Shown: positions 25,112 to 34,023 of the stretch, piece after piece
Layout of the letters: the number at the start of each line of letters is the position of its first letter
How positions within the stretch are numbered: the stretch's first letter is position 1
From: Okeania sp. SIO3I5
Lineage (GTDB): Bacteria > Cyanobacteriota > Cyanobacteriia > Cyanobacteriales > Microcoleaceae
DNA length: 37,929 nt
Assembly: GCF_010672085.1 (NCBI RefSeq)
Contig: NZ_JAAHHT010000074.1
Location: forward strand, 1-37,929
Direction: 5' to 3'
The notes under the pieces: model-generated
Told to the model about the DNA's origin: nothing
The model's database searches: none
The model's input: the letters and a program-made list of their open reading frames with translations, nothing else
Made by a program: the position numbers and the translations under genes

Positions 25112-25933
25112 TTAGTTTTGTTCTACTAACTCAACAAACTCACCCATAACCTTGACATATTCTTCCCCAAGCACCTCTAATAAATTAATATGACCAGCAC
25201 CTTCAACCCATAAGGAAAGCTTTGGTTGATTAGCTAGAGCAAAAAGTTTTTGTCCATGAGAAAAAGGAATTACTCGGTCAGCATTTCCGTGCATTACTAA
25301 AACTGGGCAATTAACATTTTTAATCTTGTCAATACTGGGAAATTTGTCAAAGGGATAAATAGGGATGCGCGTCACTACCCGAAAGGCAGTTGTAAATGAA
25401 CTTTCTATTACCAAACCAGCTACTGGTTGACGGGATGCCAAATCTACAGAAGGCCCCCCACCTACTGAACGTCCATAAACAATAATTTGATTTGCAGGTA
25501 TCCCTAATTTTTGGGTCAAATATTCATAAGCAGCATTAATATCTTGATAAGCGCCCTTGACTGAAGGTTTTCCCTGACTTGTTCCATAACCCTGATAGTC
25601 ATAAGAAAACACATTAAATCCAATATTTCGCAAATTTTGCAACCGGGGTAAAATTTGCCCTAGGTCTTCAGCATTACCATGGCTGTAGAGAATAGTATAC
25701 TTTGCTTTGGGTAATGGTAAGTAAACTCCAGTAATTTGGACTCTATTGCTAGACGGAAGCTTAATAAAATCTTGGTTTTCTTGATAGCTAGATGGGGGAG
25801 GTAAAAAAATTAACCGATCTGAGAAAAAGAATGCCCACAAACCAATAAGGACATAAATAATTAAGATAGACCGAATTAACCTAAGAATAGAAAATTTTCC
25901 TATCAGTAGTCCTATAATATTTTTCTTGTCCAT
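25112..25933 (-). CDS. Membrane-anchored alpha/beta hydrolase (BEM46/ABHD17-like serine hydrolase)
   Basis: 273 residues. One membrane segment at about 17-36 (ILRLIRSILIIYVLIGLWAF), an oxyanion region YSHGNAEDLG, nucleophile Ser156 in VYGRSVGGG, Asp219 in HGNADRVIPF and His248 in EGAGHINLL form a complete triad. The substrate is unknown; related proteins are esterases or depalmitoylases. It is divergent from gcvH with a 110-bp shared upstream region. Internal sequence is duplicated at 24680-25025. Confidence 0.9.
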   Translation of the reverse strand: MDKKNIIGLLIGKFSILRLIRSILIIYVLIGLWAFFFSDRLIFLPPPSSYQENQDFIKLPSSNRVQITGVYLPLPKAKYTILYSHGNAEDLGQILPRLQNLRNIGFNVFSYDYQGYGTSQGKPSVKGAYQDINAAYEYLTQKLGIPANQIIVYGRSVGGGPSVDLASRQPVAGLVIESSFTTAFRVVTRIPIYPFDKFPSIDKIKNVNCPVLVMHGNADRVIPFSHGQKLFALANQPKLSLWVEGAGHINLLEVLGEEYVKVMGEFVELVEQN

Positions 25934-26043
25934 AAAAATTGGCTGTTTATCTTATATTATTCTTTACGGAATAATTTTTAATCCAAGTCCAGTCTTAAGC
26001 TGACTGGCATAATTCGTACTATTTATTGTAGTGAGGAATATAA

Positions 26044-26442
26044 ATGATACTAGAATTTCCAGATGACCTTAAATATTTTGAAACTCATGAGTATGTAAGG
26101 ATGGATGGAGAGATTGCCACTATTGGTATTAGTGCCTTTGCTATTGAACAGTTGGGGGATATTGTATTTCTGGAACTTCCAGAGGAGGGAGACTCAATAG
26201 AAAAGGAAGGGTCCTGTGGCAGTATTGAGTCTGTGAAGGCAGTGGAAGACCTCAAAGCTCCTGTTACTGGTACGGTAGTAGAGCGTAATGAAGAAATATT
26301 AGAAAGTCCAGAGCGATTATCAGAGGAAGACCCATACATAGAAGGTTGGTTGTTGAAGGTACGTATTAAAGACCCTGATGAACTAGAGGGAGATGATGTT
26401 TTCTCTGCTGACCAGTATCGTGAGATGGTAGAGGGAGAATAG
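26044..26442 (+). CDS. gcvH: Glycine cleavage system H protein
   Basis: 132 residues, the normal length. The lipoyl-attachment motif is ESVKAVEDL with Lys65, preceded by [13 protein letters not shown] and followed by [14 protein letters not shown] protein shuttles the aminomethyl group between the P, T and L proteins during glycine oxidation, important in photorespiration. No gcvP or gcvT is present, as is usual when these loci are scattered. GAGGAA about 8 bp before ATG is a good ribosome site. Confidence 0.97.
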   Translation: MILEFPDDLKYFETHEYVRMDGEIATIGISAFAIEQLGDIVFLELPEEGDSIEKEGSCGSIESVKAVEDLKAPVTGTVVERNEEILESPERLSEEDPYIEGWLLKVRIKDPDELEGDDVFSADQYREMVEGE

Positions 26443-26962
26443 TTAAGTAGGTTAGAACATTGTGGTTTCAGTTTTGAAGCGAGACTTAAATGCTAGTTTA
26501 AATCTAGGGACTTAATTTAGTTTAATGCCCGATCGGAAATTGTTAATACCCGGTCGGGAATTATTTTTTTTGTTTAATATCATCTCTGTTGGTATGGTCT
26601 GGTGTCATTTCAGTTATCAGTTATCAGTAGACATCTCCAGAAAATAAACTTGCCCTTTATTTACCATAAGCTAGAGTTGTAAAATTTCCTGATAAAATCA
26701 TTTTCTGTACATTTTTACTGAAAATCTATTCCCTGTTCCCAGTTAAGTGTTCCCTGTTCCCTAGTTATACAAAAAGTCTATATATTTTTCGCAGATGTCT
26801 AGTTATAGCACTACGCATTAAGGCATTTGACATTTCTAAATCCTGTTTGCGGAGCATTTCCCTATAAGAAAAAGCCTATTTGAGTCTGCTTTTCCTGTTC
26901 CCAGTTAAGTGTTCCCAGTTAAGTGTTCCCTAGCGCGTAGCGCTATATAGCGCTATAAATTA
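26443..26962. other. Intergenic region after gcvH
   Basis: Apart from the terminator no gene is seen. It has CCCTGTTCCCAGTTAAGTG-type repeats at about 26728-26762 and 26899-26931, a TTGCGGAGCAT repeat piece near 26848, and a short GCGCGTAGCGC / AGCGCTATATAGCGCT palindrome near 26935-26956, just before the deacetylase start. Confidence 0.55.
26528..26571 (+). terminator. Probable intrinsic terminator of gcvH
   Basis: CCCGATCGG (26528-26536) pairs with CCGGTCGGG (26550-26558) with one G-T pair, followed by AATTATTTTTTTTG. The stem plus T-run is typical of Rho-independent termination, 85 bp after the gcvH stop. Confidence 0.75.
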
Positions 26963-27880
26963 ATGAATTTACCAATTATTTATCATCCTAATTATGTTGC
27001 ACCAATGCCATCTGGTCATCGCTTTCCCATGGCAAAGTTCAAACTACTTTATGAAATGTTACTAGCAGATCAAGTAACAAATAAATCCCATTTTTTTTCT
27101 CCACAATTCCCACCTTTAGAATGGATAGAATTAATACATAATCGCAACTATATTGAAGGATATTGTCAAGGTACTTTAGATCCAAAAGCACAAAGACGTA
27201 TTGGGTTGCCTTGGAGTGAAGCATTAGCAAATAGAACTTGTATTGCGGTGGGTGGTGCAATATTAACAGCGCAGTTAGCACTTAAACATGGTTTAGCTTG
27301 CAATACTGCGGGTGGTACTCATCATGCGTTTCCCAGTTATGGATCTGGGTTTTGTATTTTTAATGATTTAGCGATCGCTGCTCGTGTGATTCAAAAATTA
27401 GGATTAGCTGTCAAAATTCTCATTGTAGACTTAGACGTACATCAGGGAGACGGTACTGCCTGGATCTTTCAGGACGATCCTACTGTGTTTACATTTTCGA
27501 TGCACTGTGGTATTAATTTTCCCAGTAAGAAACAAGTTAGCGATCTAGATGTACCTTTGCCAGAGGGAATGGATGACGATCGCTATTTACAGACATTAGG
27601 GGAATATCTACCTGATTTGCTGTCAGAAGTCAAGCCAGATTTGATTTTGTATGATGCGGGAGTCGATACCCATATCCATGATGTGTTGGGAAAGTTAGCT
27701 CTGACAGATACAGGAATATTTCGGAGGGAGATGCAGGTATTGAGTACCTGTGTAGGAGCGGGTTATCCGGTAGCTTGTGTTATTGGTGGAGGATATACAA
27801 AGGATATGAATTCGTTGGTTTACACTCATTCATTATTGCATCGTGCTGCTAGAGATGTGTTTCAGCAGTATCGACTTTGA
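26963..27880 (+). CDS. Histone deacetylase family (acetylpolyamine/acetoin utilisation-type) amidohydrolase
   Basis: 305 residues. HDAC-fold motifs: GGTHHAFPSYGSGFCIFND (His120, His121 as the active-site pair), VDLDVHQGDGT (zinc ligands Asp158 and His160), YDAGVDTH (third ligand), and a terminal VIGGGYTKD carrying the catalytic Tyr. These enzymes remove acyl groups from small molecules or protein lysines; the bacterial substrate is not known. All catalytic residues are present. It stands alone on its strand, followed by a G-rich repeat tract. Confidence 0.94.
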   Translation: MNLPIIYHPNYVAPMPSGHRFPMAKFKLLYEMLLADQVTNKSHFFSPQFPPLEWIELIHNRNYIEGYCQGTLDPKAQRRIGLPWSEALANRTCIAVGGAILTAQLALKHGLACNTAGGTHHAFPSYGSGFCIFNDLAIAARVIQKLGLAVKILIVDLDVHQGDGTAWIFQDDPTVFTFSMHCGINFPSKKQVSDLDVPLPEGMDDDRYLQTLGEYLPDLLSEVKPDLILYDAGVDTHIHDVLGKLALTDTGIFRREMQVLSTCVGAGYPVACVIGGGYTKDMNSLVYTHSLLHRAARDVFQQYRL

Positions 27881-27887
27881 GAATTGA

Positions 27888-28003
27888 TAGGGAGTGTGGG
27901 AGGTGTGGGAAGGGTGGGAGGTGTGGGGAGTGTCGGAGGTGTGGGGAGTGTGGGAAGGGTGGGGAGTGTGGGAAGGGTGGGGAGTGTGGGAAGGGTGGGG
28001 AGA
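27888..28003. repeat. G-rich tandem repeat tract (GTGTGGGA / AGGGTGGGG units)
   Basis: About 115 bp made of GTGGGAGG, GTGTGGGGA and GTGGGAAGGGTGGG units directly after the deacetylase stop. G-runs of three or four every few bases on one strand could form G-quadruplexes. Short relatives occur at 34585-34632 and, in the opposite strand sense, at 18857-18893. Confidence 0.85.
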
Positions 28004-28431
28004 TAAAGAATCACTTAATTCCTAAAAATTCTACTGCCTACTCCTGATTTTAATCGCTAAGAAATAAATTGCTTGGTTGATAGCTAAAGTCAATTTTATG
28101 GATTTATAAATTAAAAATTTATCATGTTGTGCAGCAAAACCAAATCTACAATATTATCGCTAATTATTAATTCTCTTGGAGAGGAATTTTGCTATGATCA
28201 TTTTTTGAATTCAAAATTCAAAATTCACGCGTTCAAAAATTTTGATTCTAAGTGAATTTCAATAATTGTTTAATTAAGGGTTCAAGCCTCTTTCTTTAGA
28301 ACCTTTAGAACGAAAAAATCAAAAATATTTTCCTGATTTCAAGCCTCTGACTTTAGGCAGAGGTTATAATGCAAGAATTAATAATTTTGAATTGATTTGA
28401 CGTATGGAATTGATTTCTTGGTAGTTGATTG
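28004..28431. other. Intergenic region before the nuclease gene
   Basis: No gene seen. It contains AATTCAAAATTC repeats near 28209 and two TTCAAGCCTCT segments (about 28282 and 28339), of which the second forms a GCCTCTGACTTTAGGCAGAGG hairpin near 28343-28363. Confidence 0.5.
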
Positions 28432-28971
28432 TTAATTACAAACGCGAGCTTTTCCCCAATATTGTTGAGAGTTCCACACACCTAAACCTGCTTTTATAGC
28501 CGAATTTTGAGCATTTAAGTAAGCACTTTTTGAACTAGGGCAAGTATCATTTAGGTGTTTACAAAAAAGGGAAGCTTTTCCTTCACGAACCAGTTGTAAA
28601 TTAATGGAGGTATTATCTTTAAAGACTTCTGCAACTATCCGTCCATAACTATTTTTTCCTGTATCACTAACTAATATTATTGTACCTCTAGGAATTAATG
28701 TTTCAAGTCTACTTTTGGCAGCTTCAAAAAAAGGGCTATCTCCATAATCTGGTCCATCAATACAGGCAAGTTGTAGCCGACATAATTGTGAATTTCCTTC
28801 CCAAGGAATTCGACATTGTGACATGGTAACTTCTAAAGTATCTCCATCAAGAATCTGAGAAATTCTTGCTTGTTGAGTAGCTAAAGACTGGGGAGTATTT
28901 AATAGAGATAATATTACTAAAATTCCACAGGATATAATTGCTAAAATTAGACTAATTTTGTGTCTTTTCAT
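28432..28971 (-). CDS. Thermonuclease (SNase)-family secreted nuclease-like protein
   Basis: 179 residues. An N-terminal hydrophobic segment (about 7-24) predicts export or anchoring. SNase fold motifs: ISQILDGDTLEV (metal-binding Asp), LQLACIDGPDYG where many homologues have RLxGIDxPE, and DTGKNSYGRIVAEVF corresponding to the D..GR region, then NLQLVREGKASLF. The first catalytic Arg of staphylococcal nuclease (RLxGID) appears changed, so activity is uncertain. There are four Cys in the later part. Probably extracytoplasmic. Confidence 0.88.
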   Translation of the reverse strand: MKRHKISLILAIISCGILVILSLLNTPQSLATQQARISQILDGDTLEVTMSQCRIPWEGNSQLCRLQLACIDGPDYGDSPFFEAAKSRLETLIPRGTIILVSDTGKNSYGRIVAEVFKDNTSINLQLVREGKASLFCKHLNDTCPSSKSAYLNAQNSAIKAGLGVWNSQQYWGKARVCN

Positions 28972-29355
<384 letters not shown>

Positions 29356-29790
29356 TTAACCGTTGGTTTTTGCTCTATCAAGTCCAGCTTTTACCCAATT
29401 AATACATTCATATTCAGATTGAAAAATTTTTGGAGCAGCAATATTAGTCAAGCTATCAGGTTTATAATGGTCGTAAAAGAATTTATCATTTTCTTGATGA
29501 ATAATAATTAAATCATCATCATAAACATATCTCAATTTAAAATAATCACCATGAGATTTCACATCCGAATTTTCATACAAATCCGATTGAGCAACTTTAA
29601 TGATTTTCTCTATGCTATTAGTATAAAAACCTGTAGGATTTTCCCCTAGGTGAAAGTTTCCCTTATGTCCTAACTCTGATAATAATTTATATGAATAAAT
29701 AGAACTATCGTTGGCGATCGCTAATACATAAGGAATAATCAAATAACCTTGATAGGAAACGGAATTTTCGTAAATAAATCTATTTATCAT
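29356..29790 (-). CDS. Hypothetical protein coupled to ferredoxin
   Basis: 144 residues, no membrane segment and no family I recognise. The sequence is mixed alpha/beta with aromatic strands (YLIIPYVLAIAND, YFKLRYVYDDDLIIIHQEND) and a C-terminal helix ECINWVKAGLDRAK. Its ATG overlaps the end of the ferredoxin gene by 11 bp (TACGATGATAAATAG), so translation is likely coupled. A function together with that ferredoxin is inference. Confidence 0.7.
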   Translation of the reverse strand: MINRFIYENSVSYQGYLIIPYVLAIANDSSIYSYKLLSELGHKGNFHLGENPTGFYTNSIEKIIKVAQSDLYENSDVKSHGDYFKLRYVYDDDLIIIHQENDKFFYDHYKPDSLTNIAAPKIFQSEYECINWVKAGLDRAKTNG

Positions 29791-30109
29791 CGTACTTATA
29801 AAGAGAAGATTTATACAAAACCTGTTCTTGATGAGTATAAACAGTACAATCAGACAAAGGAACAGCTACACAAGTAAGAATATAACCAGCTTCTTGTTCC
29901 TCAGAACGCAAAAATTTTTGTTCGCTTTGATCGACTTCACCACTCACCAATTTGCCCAAACAACTAGAACAATTTCCTTGCCTACATCCATAAGGTAAAA
30001 GAATCCCATAGTCTTGAGCAATATCTAATATATACTCATTTTCTGGTACTTCAATAGTCCTATCTAAACCAATTTCTGGGTTAAGTAAACGAACTTGATA
30101 AACAATCAT
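29780..30109 (-). CDS. Plant-type [2Fe-2S] ferredoxin
   Basis: 109 residues. The cluster ligands are Cys42, Cys47, Cys50 (GCRQGNCSSCLG) and Cys80 (YILTCVAVP), the standard pattern. It carries single electrons, in cyanobacteria often from photosystem I. The C-terminal extension after Cys80 (HQEQVLYKSSLYKYDDK) is a little longer than in PetF, and the acidic residues of PetF are partly lost, so it may serve a dedicated partner. First gene of a two-gene operon. Confidence 0.92.
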   Translation of the reverse strand: MIVYQVRLLNPEIGLDRTIEVPENEYILDIAQDYGILLPYGCRQGNCSSCLGKLVSGEVDQSEQKFLRSEEQEAGYILTCVAVPLSDCTVYTHQEQVLYKSSLYKYDDK

Positions 30110-30237
30110 TTTTTTATTTTATAGCGCTACGCGCTAGGGAATAAGGAACAGGGAACAGGGAACAGCAGACTATCAAAGGATTTCAGGATAAATGTCCTAA
30201 CCTTTGGTTCGACTGCTATAATCAAATACTAAATTAA

Positions 30238-30466
30238 TCAGGACTTACGCAGAACCACTATATATAGCGAATGGCATTCGCCCTCTACAGATAGCGTTTT
30301 GTCTGTGAATTTGCGTAATATCATGTCCGATTGAATAGTTATAAATAACGAGGGAGGAGTCAGGAGACTCGAGACTCGATACTCGAGGGAAGAGGAAAAA
30401 ATTTTGGGATATGAAGGAGGAGCAAGTTTTTTTATCACTAATTATCCGGACATGATATAAGTCCTG
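30238..30466. repeat. Miniature inverted repeat, family A copy 1, split by a family B element
   Basis: The left end TCAGGACTTACGCAGAA and the right end TTTGCGTA ... AAGTCCTG define the family A element. Its right end is cut by the family B element at 30319-30457. Internal GCGAATGGCATTCGCCC is shared with copies at 31669-31759 and 35947-36037. Confidence 0.8.
30319..30457. repeat. Miniature inverted repeat, family B copy 1 (139 bp)
   Basis: Ends TATCATGTCCGA and TCCGGACATGATA are inverted repeats. It is inserted at a TA inside the right end of a family A element. The interior holds GACTCGAGACTCGATACTCG. A second copy is at 36881-37029. Confidence 0.82.
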
Positions 30467-30512
30467 TTAATGGAAAAATAGCAACTTATCAAAATCAATT
30501 ACACAAGAATTT

Positions 30513-31475
30513 TCATTTCTTTGTCAACAATAAATTCTCCGCTAATGCTACTGCCCCCCACAACGGAGTTTCATCACCCAATGCAGCAGGTACAATTTCA
30601 AAACTTACCTCTGGTAAAGCAGTTTCCCTCGCCACTCGTTGCATAGTTTCCCATAATAATTTACCTGCTTTCGTGACTCCACCACCTAAAATAAAACGTT
30701 CGGGATTAAGTAAATTAGCTACATTACCAATACCTACTCCTAACCCCCAACCAGCTAACGAAATCGCCCTAATAGCAAGTTCATCACCTTGAATAGCTGC
30801 CTCACTAACCTTTTGAGCGGTTATCGTTTCCAGATCGTTATTTACCAAACCACGCAAAATTTGCCCTTCTGTCGGTTCATATTGCAGCCATTTCTTTGCT
30901 TGTTGCGCGATATAAGGACCTGATGCAAACGTTTCCACACAACCGCGCTTCCCACAAATACAAAGGGGACCAACTGGATCGACGGTGACATGACCTATTT
31001 CTCCCGCCATACTTTGCGCACCGTGCCAGGGTTTGCCATTAATAATCCAACCGCCACCCACGCCGGTACTCACAGTAATATAAAGTAAATTATCATAACC
31101 CTGACCAGCACCAAAACGATGTTCTCCCACTGCTGCTACATTGGCATCATTATCAACTACAGTGGGAGCATTAAATTCGGTTTCTAAGATTTTCTGTAGG
31201 GGAATATTTTCCCAACCTTTGACATGGTGAGATAGACGCACTGTACCTGTGGTGGCATCAACCGGACCTCCAAAACTTACTCCTATAGCAGCAGGGTTTT
31301 CTCCTTTGAGGAGGTTGTGGGAAAGGGTTCGGATAATTTCTATGTCTGTTTGAGCAGAAGCATTGGGTGGTGAGAAGGTTTTTTGATAATTTTGCCAGTC
31401 TCTTTCGCCAGTATTGACGACTGCTGCTGCTAATTTTGTACCACCGAAATCAAGTGCTAAAATTTTGTTTGTCAT
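30513..31475 (-). CDS. ROK-family sugar kinase (glucokinase-like)
   Basis: 320 residues. ATP-binding LALDFGGTKLAAAV at the N-terminus, catalytic Asp in VVDNDANVAAVGE, GVGGGWIING, and the ROK zinc motif CICGKRGCVETFASG. ROK proteins include glucokinases and N-acetyl-sugar kinases; without a helix-turn-helix domain this is an enzyme rather than a repressor. Substrate most likely glucose, by similarity of the motif set only. Isolated between repeat-rich regions. Confidence 0.92.
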   Translation of the reverse strand: MTNKILALDFGGTKLAAAVVNTGERDWQNYQKTFSPPNASAQTDIEIIRTLSHNLLKGENPAAIGVSFGGPVDATTGTVRLSHHVKGWENIPLQKILETEFNAPTVVDNDANVAAVGEHRFGAGQGYDNLLYITVSTGVGGGWIINGKPWHGAQSMAGEIGHVTVDPVGPLCICGKRGCVETFASGPYIAQQAKKWLQYEPTEGQILRGLVNNDLETITAQKVSEAAIQGDELAIRAISLAGWGLGVGIGNVANLLNPERFILGGGVTKAGKLLWETMQRVARETALPEVSFEIVPAALGDETPLWGAVALAENLLLTKK

Positions 31476-31668
31476 TAAAAAAAGAGGGAATAGGGAACAG
31501 GGAAACAGGGAACAGGGGAGAGTAATATAGAATCCGGGAATTAGTTATCGTATCCCTGAGTTGTAGGGGCGAGCAAGCGAATCGCCCCTACAGGAGTTAG
31601 GATAAAGAAAGGATAGGAAGTAATTTTGCGATTACTGTATAACCGGATTTTATATAAGGTATCATGTA

Positions 31669-31759
31669 CAGGAGTTACGCAAAATACGAAATTATACACC
31701 ACCTGTAGTGGCGAATGGCATTCGCCCTTACTATATATAGTGGTTATGCGTAAGTCCTG
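31669..31759. repeat. Miniature inverted repeat, family A copy 2 (91 bp)
   Basis: CAGGAGTTACGCA at the left and TGCGTAAGTCCTG at the right, with the same internal GCGAATGGCATTCGCCC and CTATATATAG as the other copies. Confidence 0.82.
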
Positions 31760-31918
31760 ATGTAAAAATAAGTTGTACAAATTTTAGAGGTATAGGTGTC
31801 TAGGGAAGTAATAGATGTCAACAAATTAGATCGATCTAGTTTTTTCATTGCCAAAAGCATTATGTAAAAATAAGTTGTACAAATTTTATCTGAAATAGAC
31901 TGTGAAATCTAGCTTCCA

Positions 31919-32023
31919 TTACAGCGCTTTTCAGATTGATGACCTCACGTCACAACCAAAACCCTGTAGGGACTTTCCATGGAACGTCCCTACAGTTGTC
32001 TACCGAAATGAAAACTGCTGTAA
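31919..32023. repeat. Miniature inverted repeat, family E copy 1 (105 bp)
   Basis: Ends TTACAGCGCTTTTCA and TGAAAACTGCTGTAA; the centre is a hairpin CTGTAGGGAC / GTCCCTACAG at 31964-31995. Copy 2 lies at 34024-34173. Confidence 0.75.
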
Positions 32024-32053
32024 AAAACTGTTCAAGTTATTTTTACACGGATC

Positions 32054-32581
32054 CTAAGTATTAGTTTTGAATTCGTTGAGTTTTTCTCGAATGGTTTCGA
32101 CTCGTTCCCTGTTAACGCCTAAATCTGATTCTCCTAGACGGGAAGCAGAACGTACTTGAATAGCATTAGCTGCTTCATCTAGATAAAATTCCACATCATC
32201 CACATATCCCATAATTTTACTGGTAAACTCAGCATATAAATAATTTTCTTCTTCCTTAACAATGTTAGTACGAGGTATTGATTCAATTATTTGTTTGAGG
32301 TTAGCGATCGCTATTTCTGGTTCAGAGTCATAACTCAGAGAAGCTATACCATGTTCCGCATCCTGACTGTAACTACTGACACAATTTGGACTACTCGGAC
32401 AAGGTGCGAGTCGTCCAGAATATATACCTAGATTATCTGGTCTAGTACCTGCAAATAAAGTTAGTTTGCCAGAAATTGCAATATTAATTCCGACAACAAT
32501 GGCAACTACTACTAATAAAATGATGGTAATGTTAAACATTTTCTGAAAGATGTTAGAAGATTTTTTTTCTGTTGTTTCCAT
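32054..32581 (-). CDS. DUF1499 family membrane-anchored protein
   Basis: 175 residues. One membrane segment at about 14-33, then the DUF1499 signature LAPCPSSPNCVSS followed by LKQIIESIPRTNIVKEEENY, SKIMGYVDDVEFYLDE and IQVRSASRLGESDLGVNRER. The family is widespread in bacteria and plants; no biochemical role is known to me. The conserved Cys pair probably faces the periplasm. It is divergent from the SnoaL-like gene 90 bp away. Confidence 0.92.
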   Translation of the reverse strand: METTEKKSSNIFQKMFNITIILLVVVAIVVGINIAISGKLTLFAGTRPDNLGIYSGRLAPCPSSPNCVSSYSQDAEHGIASLSYDSEPEIAIANLKQIIESIPRTNIVKEEENYLYAEFTSKIMGYVDDVEFYLDEAANAIQVRSASRLGESDLGVNRERVETIREKLNEFKTNT

Positions 32582-32671
32582 AGTCTATCGGAGAAATAAT
32601 TAGATTGAATTTACTACATATTATTTTATCCTGATAATAACAATTATTGTCTCTCTATAGTCCAAAGTTTT

Positions 32672-33061
32672 ATGACTGACGAAAACCAAGCTATTTTAGC
32701 AGCAAATCAAGCATTTTATCGAGCTTTCGAGAAACGGGACATTGCAGCTTTGGATGGCATTTTGTCCAAGGGTATTGGCACGGTTTGTATCCATCCAGGG
32801 CGTCCTGCAATTCGTGGTTTTGATAAGATTCGTAGTTCCTGGGATTTAATCTTTAAAAATACTGATTATATTGAAATCGATCTTGATGTTATTACGACGG
32901 AAATTAATGGGGATATTGGTTATGTTATTTTGGTTGAAAATTTGATGCAAGTGACTGGAGGTAGGAGAATAAAAGCTCAGTCTATGGCAACGAATATTTT
33001 TGAGCGGATGGGTGGAAATTGGTATTTAATTCATCATCATGGTAGTCCATTGATTAGGTAA
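32672..33061 (+). CDS. SnoaL/NTF2-like (DUF4440-type) protein
   Basis: 129 residues with the NTF2-like pattern: N-terminal helices (ILAANQAFYRAFEKRDIAAL), CIHPGRPAIRGFDKIRSSWD, then strands ending in NIFERMGGNWYLIHHHGSPL. Such proteins form cone-shaped pockets and may bind or isomerise small molecules; the substrate is unknown. Cytoplasmic. No clear operon partner; a 418-bp inverted-repeat element follows. Confidence 0.88.
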   Translation: MTDENQAILAANQAFYRAFEKRDIAALDGILSKGIGTVCIHPGRPAIRGFDKIRSSWDLIFKNTDYIEIDLDVITTEINGDIGYVILVENLMQVTGGRRIKAQSMATNIFERMGGNWYLIHHHGSPLIR

Positions 33062-33074
33062 TTTAATTTCAGTA

Positions 33075-33492
33075 GTAGCGTGTCTAGCTTAAAAAAACCT
33101 AACCCCCCAACCCCACAACTATCCCCCCTTACCCCCCGGGTAAAAGCTATGCTTTATAAACATCTTTCTCTTTTGATAAAACTTGACAACATAGACAAGT
33201 TATGTTTTAGTCTTGAATCGGCTTTTTCAGGAGAAAAGAGTATTTTTAAATACACTTTTTTATCAATGTAGACAGGATTCTTACGGGCCATCCTCCCCAT
33301 CCTCCCCATCCTCACCACCCTCTCCAAAAAGGTTTCAGGAGTTCCTGATCAGGGATAGCTTGGATTGGGGGGAGGAGGGCAGGGAAGGGGGAGGAACATT
33401 CTCCCCTCTCCTTGCAGGAGAGGGGTTGGGGCAGGGGGGAGAGGTCTTCATTGTACTCAAACTTACCCAAAATTTTAGCCTAGACACGCTAC
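33075..33492. mobile_element. 418-bp element with terminal inverted repeats (family D)
   Basis: GTAGCGTGTCTAGCTTAAAA at the left and TTTTAGCCTAGACACGCTAC at the right are inverted repeats with about two differences. The interior has C-rich and G-rich runs (ACCCCCCAACCCC; GGGGGGAGGAGGG) and no transposase; open frames inside are low complexity. No target duplication is obvious. Confidence 0.7.
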
Positions 33493-33502
33493 CACAGGAA
33501 GA

Positions 33503-33802
33503 TTAATAAATATGAATTGCGAGCCAAATTGTTTCTATATTTGAATCGGTTGAAATGATTTTATGTGGAGTTTTTGCTGGGATAAAAATATAGCTATCTT
33601 TGACTAATTTTGTTGTTGTTTGATTCATTTCTAATATGGCGGAACCTTGAAGTAATATCACCCATTCATCTTCGTCTTGGATAAACTTTTCACTGACAAA
33701 ATTAGGGGGTGAAATTATTTTGTTTATTTTGACATTTTTATGGGATAATAAATTGTTAAATATTTCTTCCATAATTTTTGTAAAATTCAGTAGAACAACC
33801 AC
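33503..33802 (-). CDS. Cupin-domain protein
   Basis: Up to 99 residues; a better start may be Met11 (MEEIFNNLLSHKNV). Single cupin barrel: DEDEWVILLQGSAILEM corresponds to cupin motif 1, and IFIPAKTPHKIIST to motif 2 with one His. Several metal-binding His of the standard motif are replaced, so metal binding is uncertain. Function unknown. Its stop codon lies just outside the family D element. Confidence 0.85.
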   Translation of the reverse strand: MVVLLNFTKIMEEIFNNLLSHKNVKINKIISPPNFVSEKFIQDEDEWVILLQGSAILEMNQTTTKLVKDSYIFIPAKTPHKIISTDSNIETIWLAIHIY

Positions 33803-34023
33803 AATTATATTCTAATATAGAATCCTGCGTAAATTAGAGATTTATGACTCCATAAAATCAACTTACTGCAATAAGATTTCCATATTTCTTTTAAAACTGA
33901 ATAAATCAAATTTTGGTGCATCTCATATTTGCCAAAATACTTTTTTCTTATTCCCTATTCTCAGTTAAGTGTTCCCAGTTAAGTGTTCCCTAAAACCAAT
34001 AAATTTTTGGCTTTCTTCTTGCA

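Larger units (their letters stand above)
31476..32053. other. Repeat-rich intergenic region
   Basis: No gene. Contains a GGGAACAGG run, a GGGGCGA...TCGCCCCT palindrome (31563-31590), family A and family E miniature elements listed separately, and a 27-bp direct repeat (ATGTAAAAATAAGTTGTACA...) at about 31761 and 31862. Confidence 0.65.

Noticed and set aside
27888-28003. CRISPR array
   Set aside because: Units are 8-18 bp of simple G-rich repeats without unique spacers.
33213-33506. 97-codon plus-strand frame inside the family D element
   Set aside because: Low-complexity Ser/Pro and Gly/Glu runs from C-rich and G-rich repeats.
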